DNA of 64,000 nt, taken from Vibrio quintilis. GTDB lineage: Bacteria > Pseudomonadota > Gammaproteobacteria > Enterobacterales > Vibrionaceae. Both the position numbers and the translations under genes were made by a program. Where the stretch lies: NCBI RefSeq assembly GCF_024529975.1, contig NZ_AP024898.1:1240001-1304000 (forward strand). Direction: 5' to 3'. Shown piece by piece: positions 39,556 through 48,235 of this stretch (its first letter is position 1; each line of letters begins with the position of its first letter). The notes beneath the pieces are model-generated. The model ran no database searches and was not told the DNA's origin. It saw nothing but the letters and a program-made list of their open reading frames with translations.

Positions 39556-39602
39556 TATACCCAAACAACCTGAAGATGCAGGGTTCAGGTTGCTTGGGTA
39601 TA
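39556..39602. repeat. Palindromic repeat, 47-bp form
   Basis: Same architecture as the copy at 10160-10206, with the central gcagggttcaggtt. It lies about 105 bases upstream of modC and just beyond the stop of the small membrane protein gene at 39625. Confidence 0.9.
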
Positions 39603-39624
39603 TAAGCAAAATACATGAATGCAA

Positions 39625-39951
39625 TTATCGCCATATAAAAAGTTTATAAATACATAAAAGAAGGGAAATACCAATTAAACCAGACCAGCCTGCTATTCTG
39701 GTGATATTTTCAGGTAAAAACTTATTCAATTCAGGAAAGAGAATCGCACCAAACGATATCAGTGAAATCATGCCAAACATATTACCAATATATATTGCAT
39801 TGATGCCGGAATGAGGCGGAACAAAAACCAGCAATGCCAGATAAGACGCCATCAACCCGATAGACAGATAAGACTGCACCTCAACCGGTTTATTTTTGTT
39901 GATATAGAAAAAATTCACAACAAGCAGTGCAGCGATAATAAAAGTCAGCAT
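39625..39951 (-). CDS. Small inner-membrane protein
   Basis: A 108-residue hydrophobic protein with four predicted helices: FIIAALLVVNFFYI, LSIGLMASYLALLVFV, GNMFGMISLISFGAILF and GWSGLIGISLLLCIYKLF. I do not recognise the family. A longer frame exists but begins inside the repeat at 39987 and starts with TTG, so the internal ATG is preferred. It is flanked on both sides by palindromic repeats. Confidence 0.6.
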   Translation of the reverse strand: MLTFIIAALLVVNFFYINKNKPVEVQSYLSIGLMASYLALLVFVPPHSGINAIYIGNMFGMISLISFGAILFPELNKFLPENITRIAGWSGLIGISLLLCIYKLFIWR

Positions 39952-39986
39952 AAAGAGATATCTCTCATATACCCAAAATGGTCTGA

Positions 39987-40026
39987 TATACCCAAACAAC
40001 CTGCATCTTCAGGTTGCTTGGGTATA
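39987..40026. repeat. Palindromic repeat, 40-bp class
   Basis: A typical copy in the opposite orientation (tatacccaaacaacctgcat...cttgggtata). A further half-arm, tatacccaaaatgg, lies about 20 bases before it. Confidence 0.9.
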
Positions 40027-40196
40027 AGCGGGATGACATCAAATGTCATTCACAAACATGTGTGCCTGTCCGGATACGCACACACTATTAACAAAGCCAT
40101 CAAAACTCAAGAAAATCTATACTGTCATGATTCAGTTTTTTAAACCATGCCGAAAATTACCCGAATTGTACCGGTTTGTCTCATTCACGGAGATAT

Positions 40197-40222
40197 AAAA
40201 AAGGCTGCATCAGAATGCAGCC
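40197..40222 (-). terminator. Terminator after PL9-like lyase
   Basis: An 8-bp stem (GGCTGCAT / ATGCAGCC) with a 4-base loop, then TTTTTTAT on the minus strand; it lies 24 bases downstream of the lyase stop. Confidence 0.85.
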
Positions 40223-40245
40223 CTGTGTAAATATTAATAATCAGA

Positions 40246-42003
40246 TTATTTCCGTTCAAAAGCACCCAAATCCGGCGCACTCCCTTTATAACTGATACCA
40301 CTTTCTTTTGAACCCGCATTAATCAGCTGCGACTTCGGTGACAAGCGGAATAATGAAGTCGATGGTAAAGAACCATCTTTGTTTCTTGAAACGGTCGCTT
40401 TCGATGTATCAAGACTCACAAAATCAGACTTAGAAGCCGAAGGACCAGTATCCCATGAATTATGTTTGGCACTGGCATTTTTCACAGAAACAGAACCGGA
40501 TAACGAAACATTGTTACGGAAATAGTGTTTCTGACCTGATGCCAGACTATTGCCGAATCCGTAGTTTGTACCGTTTTTATAGGAGGTATTGTTAATCACA
40601 GTCACGCCACCAGCGTTATTGTTCTGATCAAACCCTTTATTCACATTACCAAACGCAACTGAACGGGTGATACGGTGATTACCAACGGCACGTTTCCCAC
40701 CTAATTTAAAACCATTTCCGTTGCCTTTAAAGCCACTGTCATTCCAGTAATCGATCCCGTTACGGAATGCCCAGCTATCTTCAATGATGACTTTCTGTGG
40801 ACTATCATATAAATCAAATCCATCATCTGAATTTTCCCATGCGCGACAGCCGATAAAGCGATTTCCGGGGCCCTGTTTCTGTTTTGGTCCGAACCCATCC
40901 GCCATACTGCCATGTTTCTTCGGATCATAATTCCGGTAAGCATCAGAGTTGATGACTGTGGTATAAGAGCCACCTTTATTAATTTCAAAGCCGGTATTCC
41001 GGTTATGGTGGAATCGCATATTTTCGAAGGTATTATGTGCGCCGGTAATATAAGCACCATGATATCCCGCATGAATCACATCAATTCCTTTGAAGTACCA
41101 ATAATCACCTGTTACGTAGAAACCAAATGAATTTTGCACCCATTTCCCTTCGGGGAAAGAAAAGTCAAACGTAGCCCGGCCGCAGTTTGCAGCTGCAACA
41201 TAAATCGGTTTGCCTTTACTGCCTGATTTGGCAAAGTTAATGGTATTTTTCTTACCTGATTTATAAGAAATTTTATAGGTACCAGGTTTGAGCAATATCA
41301 TCTGCCCTGCTTTTGCAACAGACATCGCTTTGGTGAAGTTCATCGCTGAACTGAAGCTGGAACCGGAGTTACCCGAAGAACCATTCGGGCTGACATAATA
41401 TATTTTACTCGCAGATAAACCGCTCGTCGTACCACTGCAACTGGTACCAACTGCTTTAGCTGCAATACTGTCAGTTGAAACAACATCGGTTGCACTTGTA
41501 CCGCTACAGCTTGCTGCTTTGACGGCACTGCCGGCAACATTCAGATAATCGACATTCGCTAATCCGGCAGAAGTATCTGCTTCCATACGAATCGCACTAA
41601 CCCCTTCAGGGAGATAAACCGTCACACTTTCTGTTTTCCAGTTGCTCCAGCTACCAGTCGAAGCTTGCTTCAACGTATACTTCGTGCCATTCACATAAAT
41701 GGTTGCCGGACGGGCATCACCTGAACCATTCGCATAACGGACAGAAACTGTATAAGAGCCACTTTGACCCGTCTCTACTTTCCAGTTAACAGCCGTTTCC
41801 GATTCATTAATCACATTAACATAGCCTGCCCCGGTATAACCGGAATTACTTGCTTCACTGGCGTCGCCATCTGCACTGCAAAAACCAGATTGATTTTCCT
41901 GAATGGTAATACTTGAGGAAAAATCCCCGGCCATCGCAAAGCCACTTCCGCTCAATAGCACGGTCGCCAGCGCTGAACATAAATATTTAGAATTATTTTT
42001 CAT
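40246..42003 (-). CDS. Secreted PL9-like pectate lyase with N-terminal carbohydrate-binding domain
   Basis: A 585-residue product with a signal peptide (MKNNSKYLCSALATVLLSGSGFAMA). Residues about 30-165 form a CBM6/CBM35-like beta-sandwich (GYTGAGYVNVINE, SYTVSVRYANGSGD, VDYLNVAG). After a short linker the catalytic part starts at IYYVSPNGSSGNSGSSFSSA and shows PL9 features as in Dickeya PelL: HHNRNTGFEINKGG, SMADGFGPKQ, RAWENSDDGFDLYDSP and NGFKLGG, with the Asp cluster for calcium and the catalytic Lys. The start follows GAGG by 6 bases. It acts on polygalacturonate outside the cell. Confidence 0.86.
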   Translation of the reverse strand: MKNNSKYLCSALATVLLSGSGFAMAGDFSSSITIQENQSGFCSADGDASEASNSGYTGAGYVNVINESETAVNWKVETGQSGSYTVSVRYANGSGDARPATIYVNGTKYTLKQASTGSWSNWKTESVTVYLPEGVSAIRMEADTSAGLANVDYLNVAGSAVKAASCSGTSATDVVSTDSIAAKAVGTSCSGTTSGLSASKIYYVSPNGSSGNSGSSFSSAMNFTKAMSVAKAGQMILLKPGTYKISYKSGKKNTINFAKSGSKGKPIYVAAANCGRATFDFSFPEGKWVQNSFGFYVTGDYWYFKGIDVIHAGYHGAYITGAHNTFENMRFHHNRNTGFEINKGGSYTTVINSDAYRNYDPKKHGSMADGFGPKQKQGPGNRFIGCRAWENSDDGFDLYDSPQKVIIEDSWAFRNGIDYWNDSGFKGNGNGFKLGGKRAVGNHRITRSVAFGNVNKGFDQNNNAGGVTVINNTSYKNGTNYGFGNSLASGQKHYFRNNVSLSGSVSVKNASAKHNSWDTGPSASKSDFVSLDTSKATVSRNKDGSLPSTSLFRLSPKSQLINAGSKESGISYKGSAPDLGAFERK

Positions 42004-42704
42004 CCTGAGCCTCATCACGTTGTTACATATCAGCTATGGCTGATATCGACATACACCATGTGACCTCCACGGTGCATCACAAGGCATATAATGCATTTTT
42101 AATCATTATTTTGAAAAGGTGTTTTACAAATTACGGGAGGACTATCACAACAAAAAAGAACCGTAGTTTCATTTTAAAATAGGAATAAATATCTTTAAAT
42201 AACAGTACGATATACGATTTATAATTATATATTCAGGAAAGACTCTGTTTGACAACAACCAATAAATAAGCTGTATATAAACACACATAAATTGAATAAA
42301 TATTCAAATTTTATGTAAATTCAACCAGCAAGCGCTGCGTATGATCACTCCAAAACCATCCGAAAAATTAATTTAAACAACCACATTAATTCACAAATTA
42401 AATATAAATAAATCATAATGTTGAGAAGAAATACATCAATCTTACAAGTGGTTTGTCATAAAACTGCCAATAAAATCTCCTCATATTTTTTTGATAGTTT
42501 TATTGATAGTTCAACTACTTACTAACATAAACTCCTTGGAAAACTATCACAATTCTTATAAATCGCTATATCTCCTCATACGCCAATCACATACATTATC
42601 CGTTTCATATTGTATATAAGTAATCACCTACATATGCAAATTGATAAATAATAGATTCGATACTTATATAGATAGTCATGGCTAATTTATATGGAGAACA
42701 ACTC
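42004..42704. promoter_or_regulatory. Divergent regulatory region between PL9 lyase and cellulase
   Basis: 701 AT-rich bases separating two divergent secreted enzymes. The 7-mer TGATAGT, or its complement ACTATCA, occurs at 42141-42147, 42492-42498, 42504-42510 and 42543-42549, with a near match at 42670-42676. The 11-mer atctcctcata occurs twice, about 95 bases apart. No gene is supported. Shared control of the two genes is a reasonable inference. Confidence 0.5.
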
Positions 42705-43961
42705 ATGCCATTTATTCACTCAAAAAAAACGACGACTCATCGTCATGTTCGTCACTCACTTCGCAGTAAGTTGCTGCTTTCATGTGCCTGCCTTGGATTA
42801 GGGTTCGCCGGTTCAGCACTGGCAAGCGTTGAAGCTTTATCTGTTCAGGGTAACCAAATCTATGCCGGCGGACAGGCCAAAAGTTTTTCCGGTAACAGTC
42901 TTTTCTGGAGTAACAACAAATGGGGTGGTGAAAAATTCTACACAGCTGATGTGGTTAAAATGCTGAAAGATGACTGGGATTCCAGTATCGTCCGTGCCTC
43001 TATGGGTATTCAGGAAGAAGGAGGTTACCTGGATGATCCTGAAGGGAACAAAGCCAAAGTCGAGCGTGTTGTTAAAGCGGCAATTGATAATGACATGTAC
43101 GTGATCATTGACTGGCACTCTCACCACGCTGAAGATAACCCGAACGAAGCCATTGCCTTCTTTAAAGAAATGGCAACAAAATATGGTGATAAACCAAATG
43201 TGATTTATGAGCTTTACAATGAGCCGTTGCAAATCTCATGGAGCAATGTAATCAAGCCTTACGCTGAATCTGTAATTTCAGAAATCCGTAAGATCGACCC
43301 TGATAACCTGATTGTTGTGGGTACACCAACCTGGTCACAGGATGTCGACGTTGCATCTCAGGATCCAATTGACGGAACCAATATTGCGTACACACTTCAC
43401 TTCTATGCAGGTACTCACGGTCAATATCTGAGAGACAAAGCAACAACCGCTTTAAATAACGGTATTGCACTATTTGTAACCGAATGGGGCGCAGTCAATG
43501 CCGATGGTGACGGAGACGTTGCAGAACAGGCAACAAACACCTGGGTTAGCTTTATGAAACAGCATAACCTCAGCAACGCCAACTGGGCTCTGAATGACAA
43601 AAAAGAAGGCGCTTCCACATTCCTGCCTGATACGATGGATTTAACTGCTTCAGGTAAGAAAGTCAAAGAAATCATTGCTGACTGGCCATATAAAGTGACT
43701 ACAGCGACTGACACGCCAACAGATCCGACAGACCCAACTGATGACCCGACAGATGAACCATCTGACGATACAACCAATGTTTGTACTGGTGTGAATGTTT
43801 ATCCAAACTGGACAGCCAAAGACTGGTCTGGTGGTGAGGCAACTCACAGTGCAGCCGGAGATAAACTGGTTCACGAAAATAAACTATACACAGCAAACTG
43901 GTACACAACGTCTGAACCAGGTACTGATGCTTCATGGACATTTGTCAGTAACTGTGAATAA
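42705..43961 (+). CDS. Secreted GH5 endoglucanase with C-terminal CBM5-like domain
   Basis: A 418-residue cellulase. The long signal region (RHSLRSKLLLSCACLGLGFAGSALA) is followed by a GH5 barrel with WGGEKFYTADVV, DWHSHHAEDN, the acid/base Glu in YELYNEP (about E173) and the nucleophile Glu in FVTEWGAV (about E260). A Thr/Asp/Pro linker (repeated TDP units) leads to a C-terminal module with WTAKDWSGGEATH, VHENKLYTANWYTTSEPG and SWTFVSNC, a CBM5/ChtBD3-type binding domain. The layout matches Dickeya EGZ (Cel5). GGAGAA precedes the ATG at 42705. It degrades cellulose beta-1,4 links extracellularly. Confidence 0.92.
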   Translation: MPFIHSKKTTTHRHVRHSLRSKLLLSCACLGLGFAGSALASVEALSVQGNQIYAGGQAKSFSGNSLFWSNNKWGGEKFYTADVVKMLKDDWDSSIVRASMGIQEEGGYLDDPEGNKAKVERVVKAAIDNDMYVIIDWHSHHAEDNPNEAIAFFKEMATKYGDKPNVIYELYNEPLQISWSNVIKPYAESVISEIRKIDPDNLIVVGTPTWSQDVDVASQDPIDGTNIAYTLHFYAGTHGQYLRDKATTALNNGIALFVTEWGAVNADGDGDVAEQATNTWVSFMKQHNLSNANWALNDKKEGASTFLPDTMDLTASGKKVKEIIADWPYKVTTATDTPTDPTDPTDDPTDEPSDDTTNVCTGVNVYPNWTAKDWSGGEATHSAAGDKLVHENKLYTANWYTTSEPGTDASWTFVSNCE

Positions 43962-44005
43962 GCCGGGGTTTCCCTGTTTAATATAGTGATGTGATTCGAT
44001 ACTCA

Positions 44006-44040
44006 AACGCCTCCGGACTACTTTAACCGGAGGCGTTCTC
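44006..44040 (+). terminator. Terminator after cellulase
   Basis: A 10-bp GC-rich stem (ACGCCTCCGG / CCGGAGGCGT) with a 10-base loop, followed by tctc; the U-tract is weak. Confidence 0.7.
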
Positions 44041-44162
44041 ACCCCGGTAACAAGCAGATACAGGCTGTTTGCGTCCCACCTCACCCGCTCAGTGGCAGAT
44101 AAAGCACAAACTTCTGCAGATCGCCATGCATTTTTCTGAACTTTGATCTATTTTTTTGTAAA

Positions 44163-44778
44163 AATCCGCCTTCTTAGAAGGCGGCTTTGGTTTACAGCCC
44201 CCTGAAAGGGAGCATTCTCGCGCTGTTAGTTCATCTTCAACTCTAACTGCGCCTCGTATTCTTGATCTTTCTTATCTTGGTGTCTGACGTAACGTCTGAT
44301 GATTTCTTCATTTACGCCAACCGTATCGACAAAGTAACCTCTTGCCCAAAAATGATTTCCCCAGAGCTTCTTTCTTATATGCGGGAATTTGTTAAACAAC
44401 CGGATTGCCGAACGTCCTTTCAACATCCCCATCAACGTTGAGATAGACACTTTTGGTGGAACTATCACAACCAGATGAACATGATCTTGCTGAACATTTA
44501 GTTCCAAGACCTCGCAATCTTTCATATTGCATAAAATATAGATTGAGCGATAAAGCTCCTTACCTACGTTACCTTTCAGGATCTTGAATCTGTATTTCGG
44601 CGTCCAAACTATATGGTATTTACAACGCCAATAGACATGTGATGAACTTCTATAGTCGCCCATGTTTTTTGTTTCCTCTTACTTGTGGTGAATAAGAGGT
44701 TTACTTCTAACATGGGCATTTCTTCGGGCAATAGCCCCAAGGTTCAATCACCACCGCCCAAGGCGGTGGTTTAGGGAT
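44163..44778 (-). mobile_element. IS200-type insertion sequence (boundaries approximate)
   Basis: A single-gene IS200/IS605-family element. A subterminal palindrome occurs at each side: CCGCCTTC/GAAGGCGG (44166-44184) and CCACCGCC/GGCGGTGG (44751-44769), as expected of elements that transpose as single strands without inverted terminal repeats. No TnpB is present. The exact ends cannot be set without an empty site. Confidence 0.75.
44226..44663 (-). CDS. tnpA: IS200/IS605-family transposase TnpA (Y1 HUH)
   Basis: A 145-residue transposase close to Salmonella IS200 TnpA: SSSHVYWRCKYHIVWTPKYR at the N-terminus, the HUH motif in QQDHVHLVVIVPP, LMGMLKGRSAIRLF, WARGYFVDTVG and the catalytic-tyrosine helix IIRRYVRHQ. 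Family length is normal (about 150), and no frameshift or stop is seen, so the enzyme is probably active. It cuts and joins single-stranded DNA at the element ends. Confidence 0.93.
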   Translation of the reverse strand: MGDYRSSSHVYWRCKYHIVWTPKYRFKILKGNVGKELYRSIYILCNMKDCEVLELNVQQDHVHLVVIVPPKVSISTLMGMLKGRSAIRLFNKFPHIRKKLWGNHFWARGYFVDTVGVNEEIIRRYVRHQDKKDQEYEAQLELKMN

Positions 44779-44810
44779 GACAATGAAAGGATACCAGTCG
44801 GGATTTGTGG

Positions 44811-45713
44811 ATGAGACCAGATTTAAACGTATGTATTTTTATAGTAATCCTGTCTCTTATTTGCACGGATGTATACGCTAAAACAGCAGTACAGGCCAAA
44901 GAAATCAAGGTCACAGAAGTTATTTACCCGCCGGCTCAATCAAGCCTTGATAAAAGAGATCAGGACTTTATTGAAATTCTGTCCATGGCACTCAAAAAAA
45001 CAGAGTCTACAGATGGGCCTTTTGTCATACGGCCAACAAAAGTGGCCATGAATCCACTCCGGTTTCATCGCGAATTAGAAAAAAATAATGAACCTAACAT
45101 TATCTGGGCCTCTGTGACAAAACAGCGGGAAGAGCGCTTTCTGCCCATCAGAATCCCGCTGAGGAAAGGCATTCTTGGCTACCGGGTTTTTCTGATCAAT
45201 AAATCGCAACAACCCCGCTTTTCCGCAATCACATCAGTCAACCAGCTCAAACAACTCACCGCCGGCCAGGGAGCGACCTGGCTGGATAGCGATATTCTGG
45301 CTGCCAACGGATTTGATGTTGAAGTCGGATTCAGCTATGAGGGTTTATTTAAAATGCTTAACGCCGGGCGGTTTGACTACTTTCCCCGGGGTATCAATGA
45401 AGTCTATGTTGAATTACAGCAAAGAAAGACTCAGCATCCTGAAATCGATGTCGAAAAAACAATTCTTCTTTACTATCCGTTACCAAAATACTTTTTTGTG
45501 AATAAGAACAACCAACATCTGGCTGATCGCATCGAACGCGGTCTTAATATGATGATTAAAGATGGTTCATTTGATGAGATTTTCATGAAATATAACAAGT
45601 TCTATATTGACGCTATTCACCTGCCCAACAGAAGAGTCTTTCTGATCGATAATCCCTTCCTGCCCGATACGGTTCCATTAAACCGAAAAGAGCTGTGGCT
45701 TCATTTGTTTTGA
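44811..45713 (+). CDS. Periplasmic substrate-binding protein (type 2), paralog of 47289 gene
   Basis: A 300-residue protein with a signal peptide (LNVCIFIVILSLICTDVYA). It resembles solute-binding proteins of the amino-acid/transporter type: RFSAITSVNQLKQLTAGQG, KMLNAGRFDYFPRGINEVYVE, and a terminal FLIDNPFLPDTVPLNRKELWLHLF. The same landmarks occur in the protein at 47289. The start is the ATG at 44811, with GGGA about 7 bases upstream; an in-frame TTG two codons earlier is less likely. The start is about 40 bases past the IS200 right-end hairpin, so its promoter may have been altered. Ligand unknown. Confidence 0.75.
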   Translation: MRPDLNVCIFIVILSLICTDVYAKTAVQAKEIKVTEVIYPPAQSSLDKRDQDFIEILSMALKKTESTDGPFVIRPTKVAMNPLRFHRELEKNNEPNIIWASVTKQREERFLPIRIPLRKGILGYRVFLINKSQQPRFSAITSVNQLKQLTAGQGATWLDSDILAANGFDVEVGFSYEGLFKMLNAGRFDYFPRGINEVYVELQQRKTQHPEIDVEKTILLYYPLPKYFFVNKNNQHLADRIERGLNMMIKDGSFDEIFMKYNKFYIDAIHLPNRRVFLIDNPFLPDTVPLNRKELWLHLF

Positions 45714-45820
45714 ACATGCCCAAACTAAATAAACCTGAGAATGGGAACTATGCTTGTTTGACGCAGAAATGAACCTGTTGATGAAGCGCTGCATCCTGAG
45801 GTCATTTGGGGATATCTGGG
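45714..45820. repeat. Decayed copy of the long repeat element
   Basis: It begins atgcccaaactaaataaacc and includes ttgacgcagaaatgaacc, tgttgatgaagcgctgcatc and ctgaggtcatttggggatat. These match the interior and right end of the 266-bp element at 25093-25358 with substitutions and deletions. It directly follows the stop of the binding protein gene. Confidence 0.65.
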
Positions 45821-45823
45821 GAT

Positions 45824-46135
45824 TTAATTAGCATAAATATACATAATTCCCCAGATACAAAGGGCAATTTCGCCGAGCCATGCAAACAGAGTAATCATAA
45901 AAAGAGTCAAGCGGGAAAATGCACCAGTACCGGTATTTTTATCAAAACAAAAGCGGGAATTACTAAGTGTCACAACAGAAGAAAAGACAAATCCAAACAC
46001 CAGAATCAGAGAAAGATCTGTCAAAAAATCCCGGGCCGGGTAAGCAAAATATCCTGCATTAAATAATCCGATAATTCCCGTAATTGTCAAAACCGGCATA
46101 GAAACAGACAAACAACATTTACTTCCGACAGCCAT
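45824..46135 (-). CDS. Small membrane protein, unknown
   Basis: A 103-residue protein with three hydrophobic segments: VLTITGIIGLFNAGYFAY, LSLILVFGFVFSSVVTL and LTLFMITLFAWLGEIALCIWGIMY. The family is not recognised. The ribosome site (AAGAG) is weak. It is monocistronic and lies between the decayed repeat and the next lipoprotein gene. Confidence 0.5.
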   Translation of the reverse strand: MAVGSKCCLSVSMPVLTITGIIGLFNAGYFAYPARDFLTDLSLILVFGFVFSSVVTLSNSRFCFDKNTGTGAFSRLTLFMITLFAWLGEIALCIWGIMYIYAN

Positions 46136-46299
46136 CTCTTTTGTTTTACCACTTCCTTACGTCTGGTTCAGAAAGTATAAAGCAATTGTGTGTCAGAAAA
46201 AATCATTACTTCCTGTCTTATGCCTCCAACTCATAAATAAACAATCCAAATTACCGTAAGATGTGGGAATTTGAGAGGTTTATCTGGTTTTTCAGCCTG

Positions 46300-46872
46300 T
46301 TAGCGCCAGCTCATTACCCCGGTAAAATCCTGACAATCACTCAGAGCATCTTCGCCACCGGTCATAAACACCTGCTGCTTGTTGGAAACCGGATAAGTTA
46401 AATATTCAGAACAAACCGCACTCTGTCCGGTTCCGACCACTATTTTTGTGCCTGGTTTCAGATGGCACTGGCTCATTTTGTCCAGCGGAGACCACTGGTA
46501 ACAAATTTCGTAGTCAGCCCTGTAAGCCTCAATATCACCTGCCGGCTGATAAAAAGCCCACCACTGGCCGGATTTACTATGAGGATTTGTGCTGTTCCAG
46601 GCGCGGTAAATGGTAACTGATGTCCCCGGCTTACTCTGATACACCCTGCCCTGACACAATTTGCCTTTGCCCGGCTCCGCCAGTGCATCCGCCAGTAATG
46701 CCGGGTCTTGTACTTCCTCAAACATACGCGCGAATTCATCAGGTAATGCCGTTGATCCCTGGCAGGCAGAATCAGCATCATACGCAACCGGGGTCTTTTG
46801 TTCGGTCTGAGCCTGATAAGAAGCGGTACATCCGCTCAGGATACACAAAGATAGTAATGTCATTTTTTTCAT
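46300..46872 (-). CDS. Putative lipoprotein, unknown
   Basis: A 190-residue protein with a clear lipobox (MKKMTLLSLCILSGC, Cys 15). The mature part has several cysteines (CQGST, LCQGR, ICYQW, QCHLK, VCSEY, DCQDF) that could form disulphides. The start is taken at MKKM since the longer frame adds residues before the signal peptide. I do not recognise the family. Confidence 0.65.
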   Translation of the reverse strand: MKKMTLLSLCILSGCTASYQAQTEQKTPVAYDADSACQGSTALPDEFARMFEEVQDPALLADALAEPGKGKLCQGRVYQSKPGTSVTIYRAWNSTNPHSKSGQWWAFYQPAGDIEAYRADYEICYQWSPLDKMSQCHLKPGTKIVVGTGQSAVCSEYLTYPVSNKQQVFMTGGEDALSDCQDFTGVMSWR

Positions 46873-47288
46873 AGAAACTTTTCCACCTCTCAAGGTAATT
46901 TTGGCAGGCAACCATCAATTCAAATAACTGAATTGCATCCATATCACTAAAAAATAATAGTTATCTCAGTCACGGTTTCTTCATAAGATTTATTCATCGG
47001 TCGGTAAAATACCTCAAACTTACCAACAGCCTGACGATATAAAACAGTGAAGTAATTCACCGGGCAAATAGACCACATATGAAATAAATATAATATACAT
47101 GTAAAATTTAACAGTAAACAAGGAGAAATACAGAACATCTACAATGCGATGAATTTAGGTTTGTTTCATTTCCATCTGCATGCAATAACGCGGATCGTTA
47201 TCAGAATAAAACATATAACTGGTGAATCAGATATCACGGTTCATCAGTACAAAAACAATACGATGTATCATCAGCAGAGAGTATTTCA
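46873..47288. other. AT-rich intergenic region
   Basis: 416 bases between divergent genes, presumably containing both promoters. No repeat, RNA motif or gene is seen. Confidence 0.5.
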
Positions 47289-48152
47289 ATGAAGAAATTC
47301 ACGACATCATTGTTACTGATTTACACACTTATTCTCAGTCCCGTAGCTTACAGTGCCGGGAATATTAAAATCATGAAAATTGAAGGTCCGAAGGAAGAAT
47401 TGATCTTTAATATCCTTGAGCTTGCCCTGAAAAAGACCGTTCCTGGTGTCCGGTTTGAACAAAGCCCCGAAGCATATAGTGGTGCGAGAGTGATCGCAGA
47501 GGTCGAGTCCGGCAGCCTCGATGTTGGTTGGGGAGGTATCAACCCGGATCTGGAACAAAGACTCCGATCCGTAAAAATTCCTGTACTCAAAGGCTTATTG
47601 GGACACCGGATATTTATTATCCGCGCGGCAGACCAGGATCGCTTTTCCCGGATCAAAACACTGGATGATTTAAAGCAGTTCAACGCCGGACAAGGCACAT
47701 TCTGGGGCGATACCCTCGTGTTAAAAAATGCCCGTATCCCGGTTATCACAACGATTAAATACGCCAATCTGTTCCCTATGCTTGAGGGAGGACGCTTTGA
47801 TTATTTCCCCCGGGCAGTACACGAACCCTGGGTCGAAGTGAAAAGCCGGCCTGAACTCAATTTAGTCGTCGATAAGAACATACTGCTGATTTACCCGTTT
47901 GCAATGTACTTCTACGTCAACAAATCGAATACCGAATTACATGATCAGATTTATCAAGGCTTTGAAATAGCTATTCGCGACGGTAGTTTTGACGAACTCT
48001 TTTTCAGTCACCCGATGATCAAAGATGTACTGAATAAGGCGAATTTAACCCAGAGAAAAATATTCAGAATTGATAATCCGATCATGGGGAAAGACACCGA
48101 ACCAGACCGGGCTGAGCTTTGGTTAAATATTGAAGACCTGAAAAACCATTAA
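47289..48152 (+). CDS. Periplasmic substrate-binding protein adjacent to chemoreceptor
   Basis: A 287-residue product with a signal peptide (MKKFTTSLLLIYTLILSPVAYSA). It has a type 2 periplasmic-binding fold by resemblance: ESGSLDVGWGGIN, RIKTLDDLKQFNAGQGTFWGD, PMLEGGRFDYFPRAVHEPWVE, and a terminal RIDNPIMGKDTEPDRAELWLN. It is the paralog of the 44811 gene. The chemoreceptor gene starts 83 bases later on the same strand, with no terminator in between, so the two are probably cotranscribed. No permease or ATPase is nearby. A sensing role is inferred. Confidence 0.78.
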   Translation: MKKFTTSLLLIYTLILSPVAYSAGNIKIMKIEGPKEELIFNILELALKKTVPGVRFEQSPEAYSGARVIAEVESGSLDVGWGGINPDLEQRLRSVKIPVLKGLLGHRIFIIRAADQDRFSRIKTLDDLKQFNAGQGTFWGDTLVLKNARIPVITTIKYANLFPMLEGGRFDYFPRAVHEPWVEVKSRPELNLVVDKNILLIYPFAMYFYVNKSNTELHDQIYQGFEIAIRDGSFDELFFSHPMIKDVLNKANLTQRKIFRIDNPIMGKDTEPDRAELWLNIEDLKNH

Positions 48153-48235
48153 TCCTGGAAAAGCACCAATCCAGAAGATATGAATCCTGAAAAACACCAA
48201 CGCTGACCAGATATAAATAAATAAGGTATCAGATA

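Noticed and set aside
39952..39999. Longer start for the small membrane protein at 39625
   Set aside because: The upstream TTG lies inside a repeat copy; the internal ATG gives a complete membrane protein.
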